The position numbers and the translations under genes are program-made. Under the pieces are notes generated by a model. That model did no database searches. It worked only from the letters and a program-made list of their open reading frames with translations, and had not been told where the DNA came from. Source: Candidatus Aenigmatarchaeota archaeon (GTDB taxonomy: Archaea; Aenigmatarchaeota; Aenigmatarchaeia; CG10238-14; SCSR01). From it: a DNA stretch of 40,901 nt. Shown in pieces: positions 7,251-15,344 of this stretch (the first letter of the stretch is position 1; the number at the start of each line of letters is the position of its first letter). The stretch covers positions 1-40,901 of the forward strand of contig JACPJS010000005.1 of assembly GCA_016187405.1 (NCBI GenBank). Reading direction: 5' to 3'.

Positions 7251-7517
7251 TTATTCTTCAGCTTCGGCAAGTTTCTTTTTCATGCCTTCAATCATTTCAA
7301 CAAAATCGTCAATCTTGTCCATCGTCAGGACGAATCCCTGTTTAGTCGGACCTTTGTATTTGGAAGAGTTCATCCACACCCTGAAATCTATTCTGTCCTC
7401 GCCGTTGTAGTTTGTTTTCTTTATCACAAGAACTGCAGTGTCTTTGAGTTTGAACTCACCCAGTTTCACGTCCTTAGGATTTTCCGTTGGTTCTTCTTCA
7501 TCGTCCATAATCATCAT
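7251..7517 (-). CDS. PC4/Sub1-like single-stranded DNA-binding transcription cofactor
   Basis: About 88 residues: a short acidic N-terminus (MDDEEEPTENPKD) and then one PC4 domain (GEFKLKDTAVLVIKKTNYNGEDRIDFRVWMNSSKYKGPTKQGFVLTMDKIDDFVEMI). The pattern 'D-R-V-W ... P-T-K-G-hydrophobic' is the hallmark of the PC4/Sub1 fold, which binds single-stranded or melted DNA. The track start overlaps the divergent phosphoesterase gene. The Met at 7517 sits about 24 bp from a TATA-like TTTAAA, so the mRNA is probably leaderless. It precedes topoisomerase IB by 7 bp, surely as an operon. Confidence 0.85.
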   Translation of the reverse strand: MMIMDDEEEPTENPKDVKLGEFKLKDTAVLVIKKTNYNGEDRIDFRVWMNSSKYKGPTKQGFVLTMDKIDDFVEMIEGMKKKLAEAEE

Positions 7518-7535
7518 TCTCTTATTAAAGGATAA

Positions 7536-7545
7536 GTTTTTAAAG
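7536..7545. promoter_or_regulatory. Shared bidirectional TATA element
   Basis: GTTTTTAAAG on plus, or CTTTAAAAAC on minus. Its centre is about 26 bp before the phosphoesterase ATG (7567) and about 24 bp before the PC4 ATG (7517). One near-palindromic element therefore has the right spacing for both divergent leaderless transcripts. Inferred from spacing only. Confidence 0.45.
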
Positions 7546-7566
7546 TTCCTATATTTAATAGGGAAA

Positions 7567-8277
7567 ATGATAATTGCCGCCACAAGTGACGTCCACGCCC
7601 CGAGATTCTATGAGGAGTTTGTCAGAGCTGTCGATAGGATTGATATCCAACCAGATTTGTTCCTTCTTGCCGGAGATATGATTGACCGTGGTCAGATAGA
7701 CTGGTATCACAAGATATTCAATGCGTTTCGTGGGAGATTCAAATGCCCGATAATGGCATGCTTCGGGAACAACGAGTACATCCCTGATATGAGAAATGAA
7801 ATCAAAGAAAAATTCCATGAGATAAAATTTCTGGATGACGATGCGACACAGTTTAAGCTTGATTTCAATGTTGTGAGTGTAGTTGGGAGTATTGGTGCGC
7901 TGGACATACCGACAAACTGGCAGAAGGCACACATACCTGACATAGAAAAAGTCTATCAGGAAAGAATAAACACCGTTGACAGACTGCTGCACAGAATGGT
8001 GAGTAATATCAGGATTGTTGTGACACATTATGCGACTACATACAAAACTCTAGTCGGAGAGAACTCGCGGGTATATGGTGGTATGGGAAGCAGGATGTTC
8101 GAGCCTGTATTGATAAACAGAAAACCGACTGTCGCTATACACGGTCATGTGCATAACGGGAGCAAATCTGCATGGGTCGATCACGTGCCTGTATTCAATG
8201 TCGCATTCCCGTTGAACAGGGAGATTGTAATCATAGACACTGATAAAATAAAGCCTGGTTTGGCAAAGTATGTTTAA
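7567..8277 (+). CDS. Calcineurin-like metallophosphoesterase
   Basis: About 236 residues with the metallophosphoesterase motif series: SDVHAP (D-x-H), LLAGDMID (GD), CFGNNE (GN-N/H-E), VVTHYA (second His) and IHGHVHNG (GHxH). These six blocks bind two metal ions for phosphoester hydrolysis. The first Asp-x-His is SDVH. The track start at 7438 lies inside the opposite PC4 gene, and the ATG at 7567 gives MIIAATSDVHAP, the normal beginning of the fold. Physiological substrate unknown. The next gene starts 25 bp downstream in the same direction. Confidence 0.88.
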   Translation: MIIAATSDVHAPRFYEEFVRAVDRIDIQPDLFLLAGDMIDRGQIDWYHKIFNAFRGRFKCPIMACFGNNEYIPDMRNEIKEKFHEIKFLDDDATQFKLDFNVVSVVGSIGALDIPTNWQKAHIPDIEKVYQERINTVDRLLHRMVSNIRIVVTHYATTYKTLVGENSRVYGGMGSRMFEPVLINRKPTVAIHGHVHNGSKSAWVDHVPVFNVAFPLNREIVIIDTDKIKPGLAKYV

Positions 8278-8302
8278 GTATTCTACAAACTGAACAGATT
8301 AT

Positions 8303-8983
8303 ATGAGATATCTTGTAATTCCTGCTCATCCAGATGACGGAGAGTTTCTTTGCGGTGGAACTGTTGCTAAACTGGCGAAAGAAGGAAACGTAGTTTATTA
8401 TTGCAATATTACTAGTGGTCAGAGAGGTATAAGTGGAAAGAGTATTAAAGAATCTGCAAAAATTCGTGAGGCAGAGCAATTGAATGCATCCAAAGTTCTT
8501 GGAGTAAGGGAAGTTATTTTTCTTGGATTTATGGACGGTGAAGTTGAGAACACACCGAAATTGAGAAAGAAGATTGTAGAAGTCATTCGATTAGTAAAAC
8601 CTGATGTTGTAATGACATTTGATCCTGCACATAAATATGACAACTATGCACGATTGCATCCTGACCATAGAAGAACTGCAGAGACTGTGTTTGATGTATT
8701 GTATCCTGCAGTTGGAAATGATAGTTATTATCCAGAATTAATTAAAAAAGGTTTCAAACCACATACGGTTAAGGAGGCTTGGTTTTTCGGAAGTGATAAT
8801 CCGACTGACTATATTGATATAACAAAGACTATCAAAACTAAATTACAAGCATTGAGAGAACACAAAAGTCAGGTAAAAGAGCATGAATTTGAAAAAAGAG
8901 TAATGCATTGGGCAGGAGAAACTGGAAAGAAAGCCAAGGTTAAATATGCAGAAAGTTTCAGGAAACTAAAATTATGGCGATAG
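8303..8983 (+). CDS. PIG-L/LmbE-like deacetylase
   Basis: A 226-residue zinc-dependent N-acetylglucosaminyl deacetylase-family protein. The metal site motif AHPDDGE is at residues 8-14, followed by LCGGTVAKLAKEGN, the TSGQRG strand, and the late HPDHRRTAETVFDVLYPA block carrying the second metal-binding His. Relatives remove acetyl groups from amino sugars in glycolipids or small thiols. The acceptor here is unknown. It overlaps the PAP2 gene by 10 bp, so the two are translated together and may act on the same lipid-linked sugar (inference). Confidence 0.92.
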   Translation: MRYLVIPAHPDDGEFLCGGTVAKLAKEGNVVYYCNITSGQRGISGKSIKESAKIREAEQLNASKVLGVREVIFLGFMDGEVENTPKLRKKIVEVIRLVKPDVVMTFDPAHKYDNYARLHPDHRRTAETVFDVLYPAVGNDSYYPELIKKGFKPHTVKEAWFFGSDNPTDYIDITKTIKTKLQALREHKSQVKEHEFEKRVMHWAGETGKKAKVKYAESFRKLKLWR

Positions 8984-9507
8984 ATTTATTGGCAATCGAT
9001 GTAGCAGTCCTGATGTTCATCAACAAATCTCTAGCGAATCCTGTTTTTGATTTAGTGATGCAATTTCTACAGAATTTCACTTATGTCTTCTGTGTATTTT
9101 TGATTTTATTTTTTGCATTCAAACGAAAGAAAGAATTGGCGTTACTTTTGATATTAGCTGCAATAATCAGTCTTGGTACGTCGTATGTATTGAAAACAGA
9201 AATACATCGCGATAGGCCGTATCAAACTTTGGATGTAAGACAACTTGTAGACGAGGATGCTGGGAAAAGTTTCCCGTCGAACCATGTTTTAATTATTACT
9301 GCATTATCAACTGTGATATTTTCATATTATCGTAGATTCGGAATTGCATTATTCGCATTTACAGGATTGGTTGCATTTAGTCGGATATATGTCGGTGTGC
9401 ATTATCCGAGTGATGTATTGGCTGGAGCCATCATAGGGTTGTTAATCGGATTGTTGATTCTAAAATTATTCAAGCCACGAATAAATAATTTATTAAAAAA
9501 ATTATGA
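8974..9507 (+). CDS. PAP2 family membrane phosphatase (polyprenyl-PP phosphatase-like)
   Basis: A 177-residue membrane protein with five or six hydrophobic segments and the three phosphatidic-acid phosphatase motifs: KTEIHRDRP, SFPSNHVLI and SRIYVGVHYPSDVLAG. These form the vanadium-haloperoxidase-type active site facing outside. Such small PAP2 proteins often recycle polyprenyl diphosphate carriers used in glycosylation (BcrC-like role, inferred). The start codon lies within the end of the PIG-L-like gene. The 3' end overlaps the opposite thioredoxin-fold gene by 6 bp. Confidence 0.92.
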   Translation: MAIDLLAIDVAVLMFINKSLANPVFDLVMQFLQNFTYVFCVFLILFFAFKRKKELALLLILAAIISLGTSYVLKTEIHRDRPYQTLDVRQLVDEDAGKSFPSNHVLIITALSTVIFSYYRRFGIALFAFTGLVAFSRIYVGVHYPSDVLAGAIIGLLIGLLILKLFKPRINNLLKKL

Positions 9508-10257
9508 AGACGTAATGTTCTCGTAATTTCCTAGAATTGAAGGATCTTTCATTACAAACCAACCGTCTGGTTCTATAATCCCAACACTATTCCACGCTTG
9601 AACTAGAGAATTGTATACGTTGGCTTCAGGTGAGAGAATAATGACTGGCGCACGTGTGATGTTATATTTTGATATCAGCATCTTTCCTTCGGTAGATGAT
9701 ATATCCAAAGTCGTTTCATTGTTTATTCCAACACCGAAATTTAACAGAATTTGTTTGTTTGTCAGGACGTTATAGCATTTCGTGCAAGATGTGTCATTCA
9801 AGTAAATAACTTTTACAAGACCTACTACTTTACCACTCGATATATTGTAATACGGCGGGAGACCACTTAACACAAGAGCTCCATTGTTTGCTGGAATCGT
9901 ACTTGATAAACCAGATTTATCAATCTCCCCTGTGATTATCAATGCTGGTAATTTTGTGATGCTATATCTATCAATCAAATATTTTCCTTCGTTGCTTGAG
10001 AATGAAACTGTATTTTCGCTCGTAACTTTAACATTAGGAACCTGCTTCAACTGACTGACTATTTTTTGCATGTCATAACAATCACTACAATCGTTCTTCA
10101 CGATAGTTGTAAGAATCGATGCAGATGTAGTTTTACTAAGATTGAAAGGTTTCAATATAGAATATGTCAGATATATGTTGATCAAGAAGACAACTGCTAG
10201 AGATATCAATAATCCTAACAATATCTTCTGCTGCGTATTTACTTTATTCTTTGCGAT
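9502..10257 (-). CDS. Membrane-anchored tandem thioredoxin-fold protein with two CxxC pairs
   Basis: One N-terminal membrane helix (LLGLLISLAVVFLINIYLTYS) is followed by two repeated halves. Each has a CxxC then an EGK-LI--Y-IT--P strand: NDCSDCYDM ... EGKYLIDRYSITKLPALII, and TSCTKCYNV ... EGKMLISKYNITRAPVIIL. In each half the Pro after the Ile-Thr-x-x stretch fits the cis-Pro of a thioredoxin fold. The catalytic part should face outside. The track starts at a TTG (10221). In-frame codons extend upstream to an ATC at 10257 (IAKNKVNTQQK before the helix) placed 7 bp after GAGGGG, which would add the positively charged flank expected of a membrane anchor. The start is therefore uncertain. It is the last gene of the three-gene envelope operon. 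Confidence 0.78.
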   Translation of the reverse strand: MAKNKVNTQQKILLGLLISLAVVFLINIYLTYSILKPFNLSKTTSASILTTIVKNDCSDCYDMQKIVSQLKQVPNVKVTSENTVSFSSNEGKYLIDRYSITKLPALIITGEIDKSGLSSTIPANNGALVLSGLPPYYNISSGKVVGLVKVIYLNDTSCTKCYNVLTNKQILLNFGVGINNETTLDISSTEGKMLISKYNITRAPVIILSPEANVYNSLVQAWNSVGIIEPDGWFVMKDPSILGNYENITSS

Positions 10258-10281
10258 GTAGTTGCCCCTCAGTTTTATTTA

Positions 10282-10455
10282 TCAACATCCGCCTACTTGT
10301 GATGGCAACGTTGATAGTGCACTAGATTTCACGCCTGAGATCGCCCCAGTCGAAAGTGCCTGATACATTGTGTTCAATTGAACTGCCTGTACGCCAGCTA
10401 TTACTACCAACAATCCCACTAGCACTAGTAGCATTGTGTTTGTATTCATTTTCAT
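10282..10455 (-). CDS. 57-residue membrane peptide ending in Gly-Gly-Cys (too short for the track)
   Basis: The minus strand from ATG 10455 encodes one membrane helix (TMLLVLVGLLVVIAGVQAVQL), a short Ser/Thr/Ala-rich exterior segment and the terminus LPSQVGGC before TGA. A perfect AGGAGG lies 6 bp before the ATG, one of the two strongest ribosome binding sites in the window. It starts 11 bp after the CPAC membrane protein gene and ends 24 bp before the ATC candidate start of the thioredoxin-fold gene. A lone C-terminal Cys outside the membrane, between two Cys-pair proteins, suggests thiol chemistry or metal binding (inference). Confidence 0.75.
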   Translation of the reverse strand: MKMNTNTMLLVLVGLLVVIAGVQAVQLNTMYQALSTGAISGVKSSALSTLPSQVGGC

Positions 10456-10465
10456 TTTTTGCCTC

Positions 10466-11857
10466 CTAAACTCCTGCGCTCTTCAAGTAATTTTGCACGT
10501 TGTAAGAGCCAGATAAGGATGAATAATCTTTTCCTGCGACAAGTTCCCTATCAACATCACTCCAATCTTTGTTTTGTGCCAATTTGAAATACATCGCGTC
10601 CTGCACATATGTTGATGGGAACCAGAATGAATTCGCCTTGACAAACGAATCGAAGATGTCCTTTTTGCCATGCCCTTGTGACGCCATCAATTCGACCAAT
10701 CCCAACGCCGAGAAACCATGTGAACAATCAGGGGACGATGTAGGATTGCTGCAACAAGGTCTGTACGAATTCTCTGCGACATATTTTGCAATCTCCTGTT
10801 GTTCTGGTGTGAGCGATAAAAGTTTCATATCGGAATATCCTGGCTTACCCACACCATTGTTGTAATTGTCAAAGTAACTTGCAATAGGACTATCACTCAG
10901 TATAGTATTATTGTTGTGTTGTCCCAATGACCAAAGAACATACATTACAAAAACTGAGTTGTCTGAATTGATTGTTATTTTTTCGTTTAGGTTCGGTGTT
11001 GTCAATATTCTATTTTCATCATCAGTTATTGAATGACCGTATTGATTTTGGAGTACGGATTTCAACTTGTTTGTATCCAAAGCACCCGACTTAATCATGT
11101 CTTGAACTACATTACCCCATGTTGCATTCAATGTGAATCCTTCCTTTGGAACGACTTCCGAAGTAACTTGTGCCAAATCAACTGGTGAATTTGTTGTCTG
11201 AGGTTTGGATATAGATATCATTCCAAAAACAGGGAGTATCTGAACTACAAGTATTATCGCTGTGACAATCAGCATCGAATAAATCAAATATTTGTAAACA
11301 GGGTGTGAGAAATTGTCAATTGCTTGATTTCTCCTTGTTAATTTCGTCGGCTCTCCGACTTTGCAGTATATGCAATAGTTTTCATACGCATTCCTTACAC
11401 TGAACCATAACGCCATCCCCAAAAGTGCGAATGCACCTAGCTGTACAACTCTGATATACGGTATTAGATTAATCAAAAGCAAGGAAAACACATTTCCGAA
11501 AACAAGTAGATTAATTCCAAGACAGGCTGGACATATCAGTCCTATTAATCCGACAAGTAAACCTCCGAAAGAAACACCTTTGCCTGTGGTGTTTTGCTTG
11601 GAAATAGAATAACTGGATAGTGCAAAAATAATTCCAATCGACACGGAACTTGCGAATATGAACAAATAGTCTACCAGTTCCAGAGGTGTTGTACGTAGAT
11701 TTGCGAATATCGGTGGTATCGAAAAAACACCATAAGCAAGAGAATAGATTACTGCAAATATCACTGCTGTCACGACTGCTGTTATGCTATATTTAGAATC
11801 AGACAAGACTTTAATCGCATTTGACAGTACATTTAATTTTGGTTTTGTTCTCATCAA
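10466..11857 (-). CDS. Polytopic membrane protein with CPAC and CxxC pairs plus Cys-rich ectodomain
   Basis: 463 residues. The N-terminal half has about five membrane segments. One carries LIGLICPACLG (CPAC at 109-112), and a loop carries YCIYC (162-165). After the last helix (about 188-215) comes an exported domain of about 250 residues with a striking block RPCCSNPTSSPDCSHGFSALGLVELMASQG (three Cys and a His, about 367-395). I do not know a named family for it. The layout recalls VKOR/DsbB-type partners of thioredoxin-fold proteins, but the VKOR motifs are not present. It heads an operon with the GGC peptide and the tandem thioredoxin-fold protein. Confidence 0.8.
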   Translation of the reverse strand: MMRTKPKLNVLSNAIKVLSDSKYSITAVVTAVIFAVIYSLAYGVFSIPPIFANLRTTPLELVDYLFIFASSVSIGIIFALSSYSISKQNTTGKGVSFGGLLVGLIGLICPACLGINLLVFGNVFSLLLINLIPYIRVVQLGAFALLGMALWFSVRNAYENYCIYCKVGEPTKLTRRNQAIDNFSHPVYKYLIYSMLIVTAIILVVQILPVFGMISISKPQTTNSPVDLAQVTSEVVPKEGFTLNATWGNVVQDMIKSGALDTNKLKSVLQNQYGHSITDDENRILTTPNLNEKITINSDNSVFVMYVLWSLGQHNNNTILSDSPIASYFDNYNNGVGKPGYSDMKLLSLTPEQQEIAKYVAENSYRPCCSNPTSSPDCSHGFSALGLVELMASQGHGKKDIFDSFVKANSFWFPSTYVQDAMYFKLAQNKDWSDVDRELVAGKDYSSLSGSYNVQNYLKSAGV

Positions 11858-11946
11858 TCAATCACGAAATTTAGAATGATTATTGTAATAAGTGAAGGCT
11901 TGTTTATAAGGATTTTGGATTTAAAGTTTATAGAAAACTAATATGC

Positions 11947-12014
11947 CCTTGCCCCGTGCTTCTATGGTCATAGTTGGATTTGTCCAATACTCAATAAAGG
12001 CGTTTAAGGCAAGG
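11947..12014. ncRNA. Possible structured RNA in the spacer before valS
   Basis: In the 211-bp spacer, CCTTGCC (11947-11953) pairs perfectly with GGCAAGG (12008-12014). Inside are two small hairpins, CTAT-GGTC-ATAG and TTGGA-TTTG-TCCAA. A TATA-like TTTAAAGTTTATAG lies about 25 bp before the left arm, and a separate TATA (TTATAAAG) for valS lies after the right arm. This fits an independent RNA of about 70-80 nt read on plus, though strand is not proven. No C/D, H/ACA or tRNA signature is clear. It could also be a leader or a terminator structure. Confidence 0.35.
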
Positions 12015-12068
12015 TAAATAAGACTTGGATTATAAAGTTTAAAAAAGAAATTATTTCAATCGAATGAC

Positions 12069-14390
12069 ATGGAACCTAAGATAAAAGAGATCCGATGGGA
12101 ACCAAAACTGGAACATACTATCGGCAAACAGTGGGAGAAGGAGAAGATATACAAGTTCAACATAGGCTCCAAGAAGAAGATATTTTCTATTGATACGCCA
12201 CCACCATATCCATCAGGAAGGCCGTGGCACGTAGGTGCGGCAGCACATTTTTCCCAGATAGACATGATTGCACGTACAGCAAGGATGCTTGGACACGAAA
12301 CATTGTTCCCAATCGGAATCGACAGAAACGGATTGCCTGTAGAGATTTACACAGAAAAGAAGTTCAACATCTCAATTCACTCAACACCCCGTGAAAATTT
12401 CATCGAATACTGCAAGATTGCATTGGACGATCTAGAAGCAGAGATGATACAGATAATGAAAATGATGGGAATGTCGGGTGATTTTGATAATTATTACAGG
12501 ACTGATTCGGAAGAATACAGGAAATTGACACAGTCTACGTTCATCGAAATGTGGAACAAGGGACTGATATACGAGGACACAAGACCTAACAACTATTGTC
12601 CGAAATGTGGGACGACATTGGCAGATGCCGAGATAGTCTATGTTGATTTACCAAGTCAATTGGTTCATGTCAATTTCAAGATAAAAGAAGGTGGACAGAT
12701 AACAATCGCCACGACAAGACCTGAATTCATTGCGGCATGCCAGGCAATTATAGTCCATCCAGATGACAAGAGACACAAAGACTTTGTAGGGAAGACTGCT
12801 ATACTTCCCTTGTACAATCGTGAAGTGAAGGTCATCGCACATCGACAAGCTGATCCAAAATTCGGTACAGGTGCTCTGATGACTTGCAGTTATGGTGATT
12901 ACGAGGATGTTAGACTGTTCAGGGAATTGAAGCTGCAGGAAATAATCTTGATTGATACTGAAGGTAAGATTACACACAATGCAGGAATTTATGCGGGACT
13001 GCCAGCATCCGAGGCGAGAAAAAGAATCACAGAAGATTTGGAGATTGAAGGTTTTCTTGTGAAGAAAGAACCTATAATGCACCGTACTCCGACATGCGAG
13101 AGAAGCAAGAATCCCATCGAAGTTGTGCCAATGGACGAATATTATTTGAAACAGGTCGAGTACAAAAAACAGATTGCAAAAATTGCAAAGGAATTAATCT
13201 TCCATCCAGAATCTCATCGTCAGCAATTGTTGGACTGGGTTAATGCAGTGTCTATAGACTGGCCAATATCAAGAAGAAGATTCTACGGGACAGAAATACC
13301 TATATGGCATTGTAGGGATTGTAAGAAAGCGAATCTTCCCAAACCTGGAAAATATTATCAACCGTGGAAAGATGCTGCACCACTTGCCAAATGTAAATAT
13401 TGTAAATGTACAGAGTTTGTTGGTGAGACAAGAACGTTGGATACATGGGTTGATTCAAGTGTATCACCATTGTACATATCGAAATACGGCAAGGATAAAA
13501 GATTCTTCAATAAAACATATCCAAACACATTGAGACCGCAGGGAAAGGATATCATACGAACATGGTTGTATTATTCATTGCTGCGTTGTTTCTTGTTGAC
13601 AGGAAAGTCTCCGTTCAAGCATGCGTGGATAATGGGTCATGGTGTCGATGAACAAGGAGAGAAGATGAGCAAATCAAAAGGGAATGTAATAGATCCTATT
13701 CCTATATTGGAAAAATACGGTGCTGACATGTTCAGATACTGGGCGGCAAGCGAATCTGCATTGGGATCTGATTACAGATGTTCTGAGCAGAGAATTCAGA
13801 GCGCAGGCAAGTTCCTTACAAAACTGTGGAACATTTCCAGATTCATCTCGATGTTCCCTAAAGTCAAGAAAGTAAAATTAACTGCAACTGACAAATGGAT
13901 CCTTTCTGAATTGGACAAGTTGATACAGGAATGTATGAAAGGTTATCAAGATTTTAATTTCTTCGTACCTGCAAACAAGATTCGAGAATTTGCATGGAAT
14001 CTGTTCGCAGATCATTATGTCGAGATGGTAAAGGTCCGTGCATATGGTGAAGGTTTCACAAGGGAAGAGAAAGAAGCTGCATGGTATACGCTACATGTTT
14101 GTTTGGAATCAATATTGGAATTACTTGCGCCTATTGTTCCTTATATGACGGATTTCATTGCACGTGAATTGTATCACAAGTACAGCGTGCATACAGAACT
14201 GTTTCCAAAACCTCAATGGAAAAGTCCACTCGTTAAACTGACTCCGAAAATCATTGAATTCAATTCAAAGGTCTGGAATGATAAGAAAGGTAAGGGAATT
14301 TCATTGAGGGATGAGATCAAAATGAAAATACCTACCACATTGAAACAGTTTGAGAAAGATTTACGAGCTATGCACAAGCTCACTGGTTAA
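12069..14390 (+). CDS. valS: Valyl-tRNA synthetase
   Basis: A 773-residue class I synthetase of the Val/Ile/Leu group. The Rossmann entry is IDTPPPYPSGRPWHVGAAAH, with HVGA in place of HIGH. It has a zinc-type pair NYCPKCGTTLAD, an editing domain beginning IATTRPEF and including GTGALMTCSYGDYEDV, a second zinc-like pair (WHCRDCKKA ... CKYCKC), DTWVDSSVSPLY, LRPQGKDIIRTWLYYSLLR and the intact KMSKSKGNVIDP. The 'GDYEDV' editing block, the TW-DSS-SPL block and HDII-like KDIIRTW are those of archaeal ValRS. The anticodon-binding helical domain follows to the C-terminus. It is somewhat shorter than typical archaeal ValRS. IleRS or LeuRS are less likely. Its 3' end overlaps the opposite DUF475 gene by 30 bp. 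Confidence 0.85.
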   Translation: MEPKIKEIRWEPKLEHTIGKQWEKEKIYKFNIGSKKKIFSIDTPPPYPSGRPWHVGAAAHFSQIDMIARTARMLGHETLFPIGIDRNGLPVEIYTEKKFNISIHSTPRENFIEYCKIALDDLEAEMIQIMKMMGMSGDFDNYYRTDSEEYRKLTQSTFIEMWNKGLIYEDTRPNNYCPKCGTTLADAEIVYVDLPSQLVHVNFKIKEGGQITIATTRPEFIAACQAIIVHPDDKRHKDFVGKTAILPLYNREVKVIAHRQADPKFGTGALMTCSYGDYEDVRLFRELKLQEIILIDTEGKITHNAGIYAGLPASEARKRITEDLEIEGFLVKKEPIMHRTPTCERSKNPIEVVPMDEYYLKQVEYKKQIAKIAKELIFHPESHRQQLLDWVNAVSIDWPISRRRFYGTEIPIWHCRDCKKANLPKPGKYYQPWKDAAPLAKCKYCKCTEFVGETRTLDTWVDSSVSPLYISKYGKDKRFFNKTYPNTLRPQGKDIIRTWLYYSLLRCFLLTGKSPFKHAWIMGHGVDEQGEKMSKSKGNVIDPIPILEKYGADMFRYWAASESALGSDYRCSEQRIQSAGKFLTKLWNISRFISMFPKVKKVKLTATDKWILSELDKLIQECMKGYQDFNFFVPANKIREFAWNLFADHYVEMVKVRAYGEGFTREEKEAAWYTLHVCLESILELLAPIVPYMTDFIARELYHKYSVHTELFPKPQWKSPLVKLTPKIIEFNSKVWNDKKGKGISLRDEIKMKIPTTLKQFEKDLRAMHKLTG

Positions 14391-15299
14391 ACTCTGAAGA
14401 TATTTGTGAGACTTGTAAAACGAAAATCCTATTGCTAACACAGTCACTACTGTCGGGAGATATGTTGGTAATTGTATATGGAAGCTCTCAAGAATCATGA
14501 ACACGCCAAGAAAACCTATAACTGTCATTGCACCGTTCTTCAGCCATTTGTATTTGGAGATTCTGCTTATACCCATTATTGTCAATTTTCTGAGAACAAG
14601 AGCTCCTATACCAAGACCTATCGCTATGTAAAGTAAGTTTGTTGTGAATGCAAATGCTCCGACGACTCCGTCGAAACTGAACGTCGCATCAAGAACTTCA
14701 AGATAGACAAATTTCGATATGTCAGACATTCTACCTTTCAATAATTTTTCTTCTTCCCTTTCGGCAGTTTCCTTGAACCCATAAACAATGAAAAATGTCG
14801 CGCTGCCTATTGCGGCAGCCAGCATCAAGTTAGGATTTTGTCTGGCAAAGAAAAGTACTGTTACCAAAAGTATTGCTGCGAAAGCAAAGAACCACACAGC
14901 GTATTCCTCTCTCAATAATTTCTCGTGAAAAAACAATGTGTCCTTTTTCTCCATGAACAGCCAGTGGATGTATAAAAGAAGCAAAAACATACCACCAAAA
15001 ATCAGTATCAACGGTTTCTGCATTTCGATTGCCTGAGCAGCGACTTGATTGTTACCGATGAAAGCCTCGAAAAGTTCTCCTAATGATATGTTGGGAACGA
15101 CAAGCAACACTATAAGAAGAGGTACTATCAATCTCACAAGGAATACTGATGTAAGAATACCGACGAAAAGAAATCTCTTCTGCCATTTATCGCTCATCGA
15201 CGAAAGCACATGAGCATTGATTATAGCATTGTCTATACTGTTGGCTATTTCGAATAGAGAAAGACCAAATATCAGCATCAATGTTTCGATTAGCGCCAT
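14361..15299 (-). CDS. DUF475/TerC-like integral membrane protein
   Basis: 312 residues, about nine membrane segments, with the N-terminal signature LIFGLSLFEIANSIDNAIINAHVLSSMS and a second acidic repeat VYLEVLDATFSFDGVVGAFAFT. The paired Ser/Asp-containing motifs within membrane helices are those of the DUF475 branch of the TerC/LysE-like fold. TerC relatives are linked to metal (manganese or tellurite) homeostasis. The ion here is unknown. A TATA-like TTTAAAG lies about 20 bp upstream of the ATG, and the divergent aRF1 gene shares the spacer. Confidence 0.85.
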   Translation of the reverse strand: MALIETLMLIFGLSLFEIANSIDNAIINAHVLSSMSDKWQKRFLFVGILTSVFLVRLIVPLLIVLLVVPNISLGELFEAFIGNNQVAAQAIEMQKPLILIFGGMFLLLLYIHWLFMEKKDTLFFHEKLLREEYAVWFFAFAAILLVTVLFFARQNPNLMLAAAIGSATFFIVYGFKETAEREEEKLLKGRMSDISKFVYLEVLDATFSFDGVVGAFAFTTNLLYIAIGLGIGALVLRKLTIMGISRISKYKWLKNGAMTVIGFLGVFMILESFHIQLPTYLPTVVTVLAIGFSFYKSHKYLQSLTSELVHSS

Positions 15300-15344
15300 T
15301 TAAATCAATATACTCTTTAAATCTATAGACTATAGAAAATTAAT

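Noticed and set aside
10466-11857. Calling the polytopic CPAC protein a VKOR
   Set aside because: CxxC pairs near membrane helices are suggestive, but the VKOR Ser/Asn and loop-Cys pattern is not visible, and the ectodomain is unlike VKOR fusions.
11945-12015. Idea that the structured spacer before valS is a tRNA or split tRNA half
   Set aside because: A 7-bp helix resembles an acceptor, but there is no GTTCAAAT-type T-arm, D-arm or plausible anticodon arm.
12648-13082. Long antisense ORFs over valS, L4, L14 and other core genes
   Set aside because: Typical shadow frames of strongly coding Lys-rich genes, without promoters or motifs.
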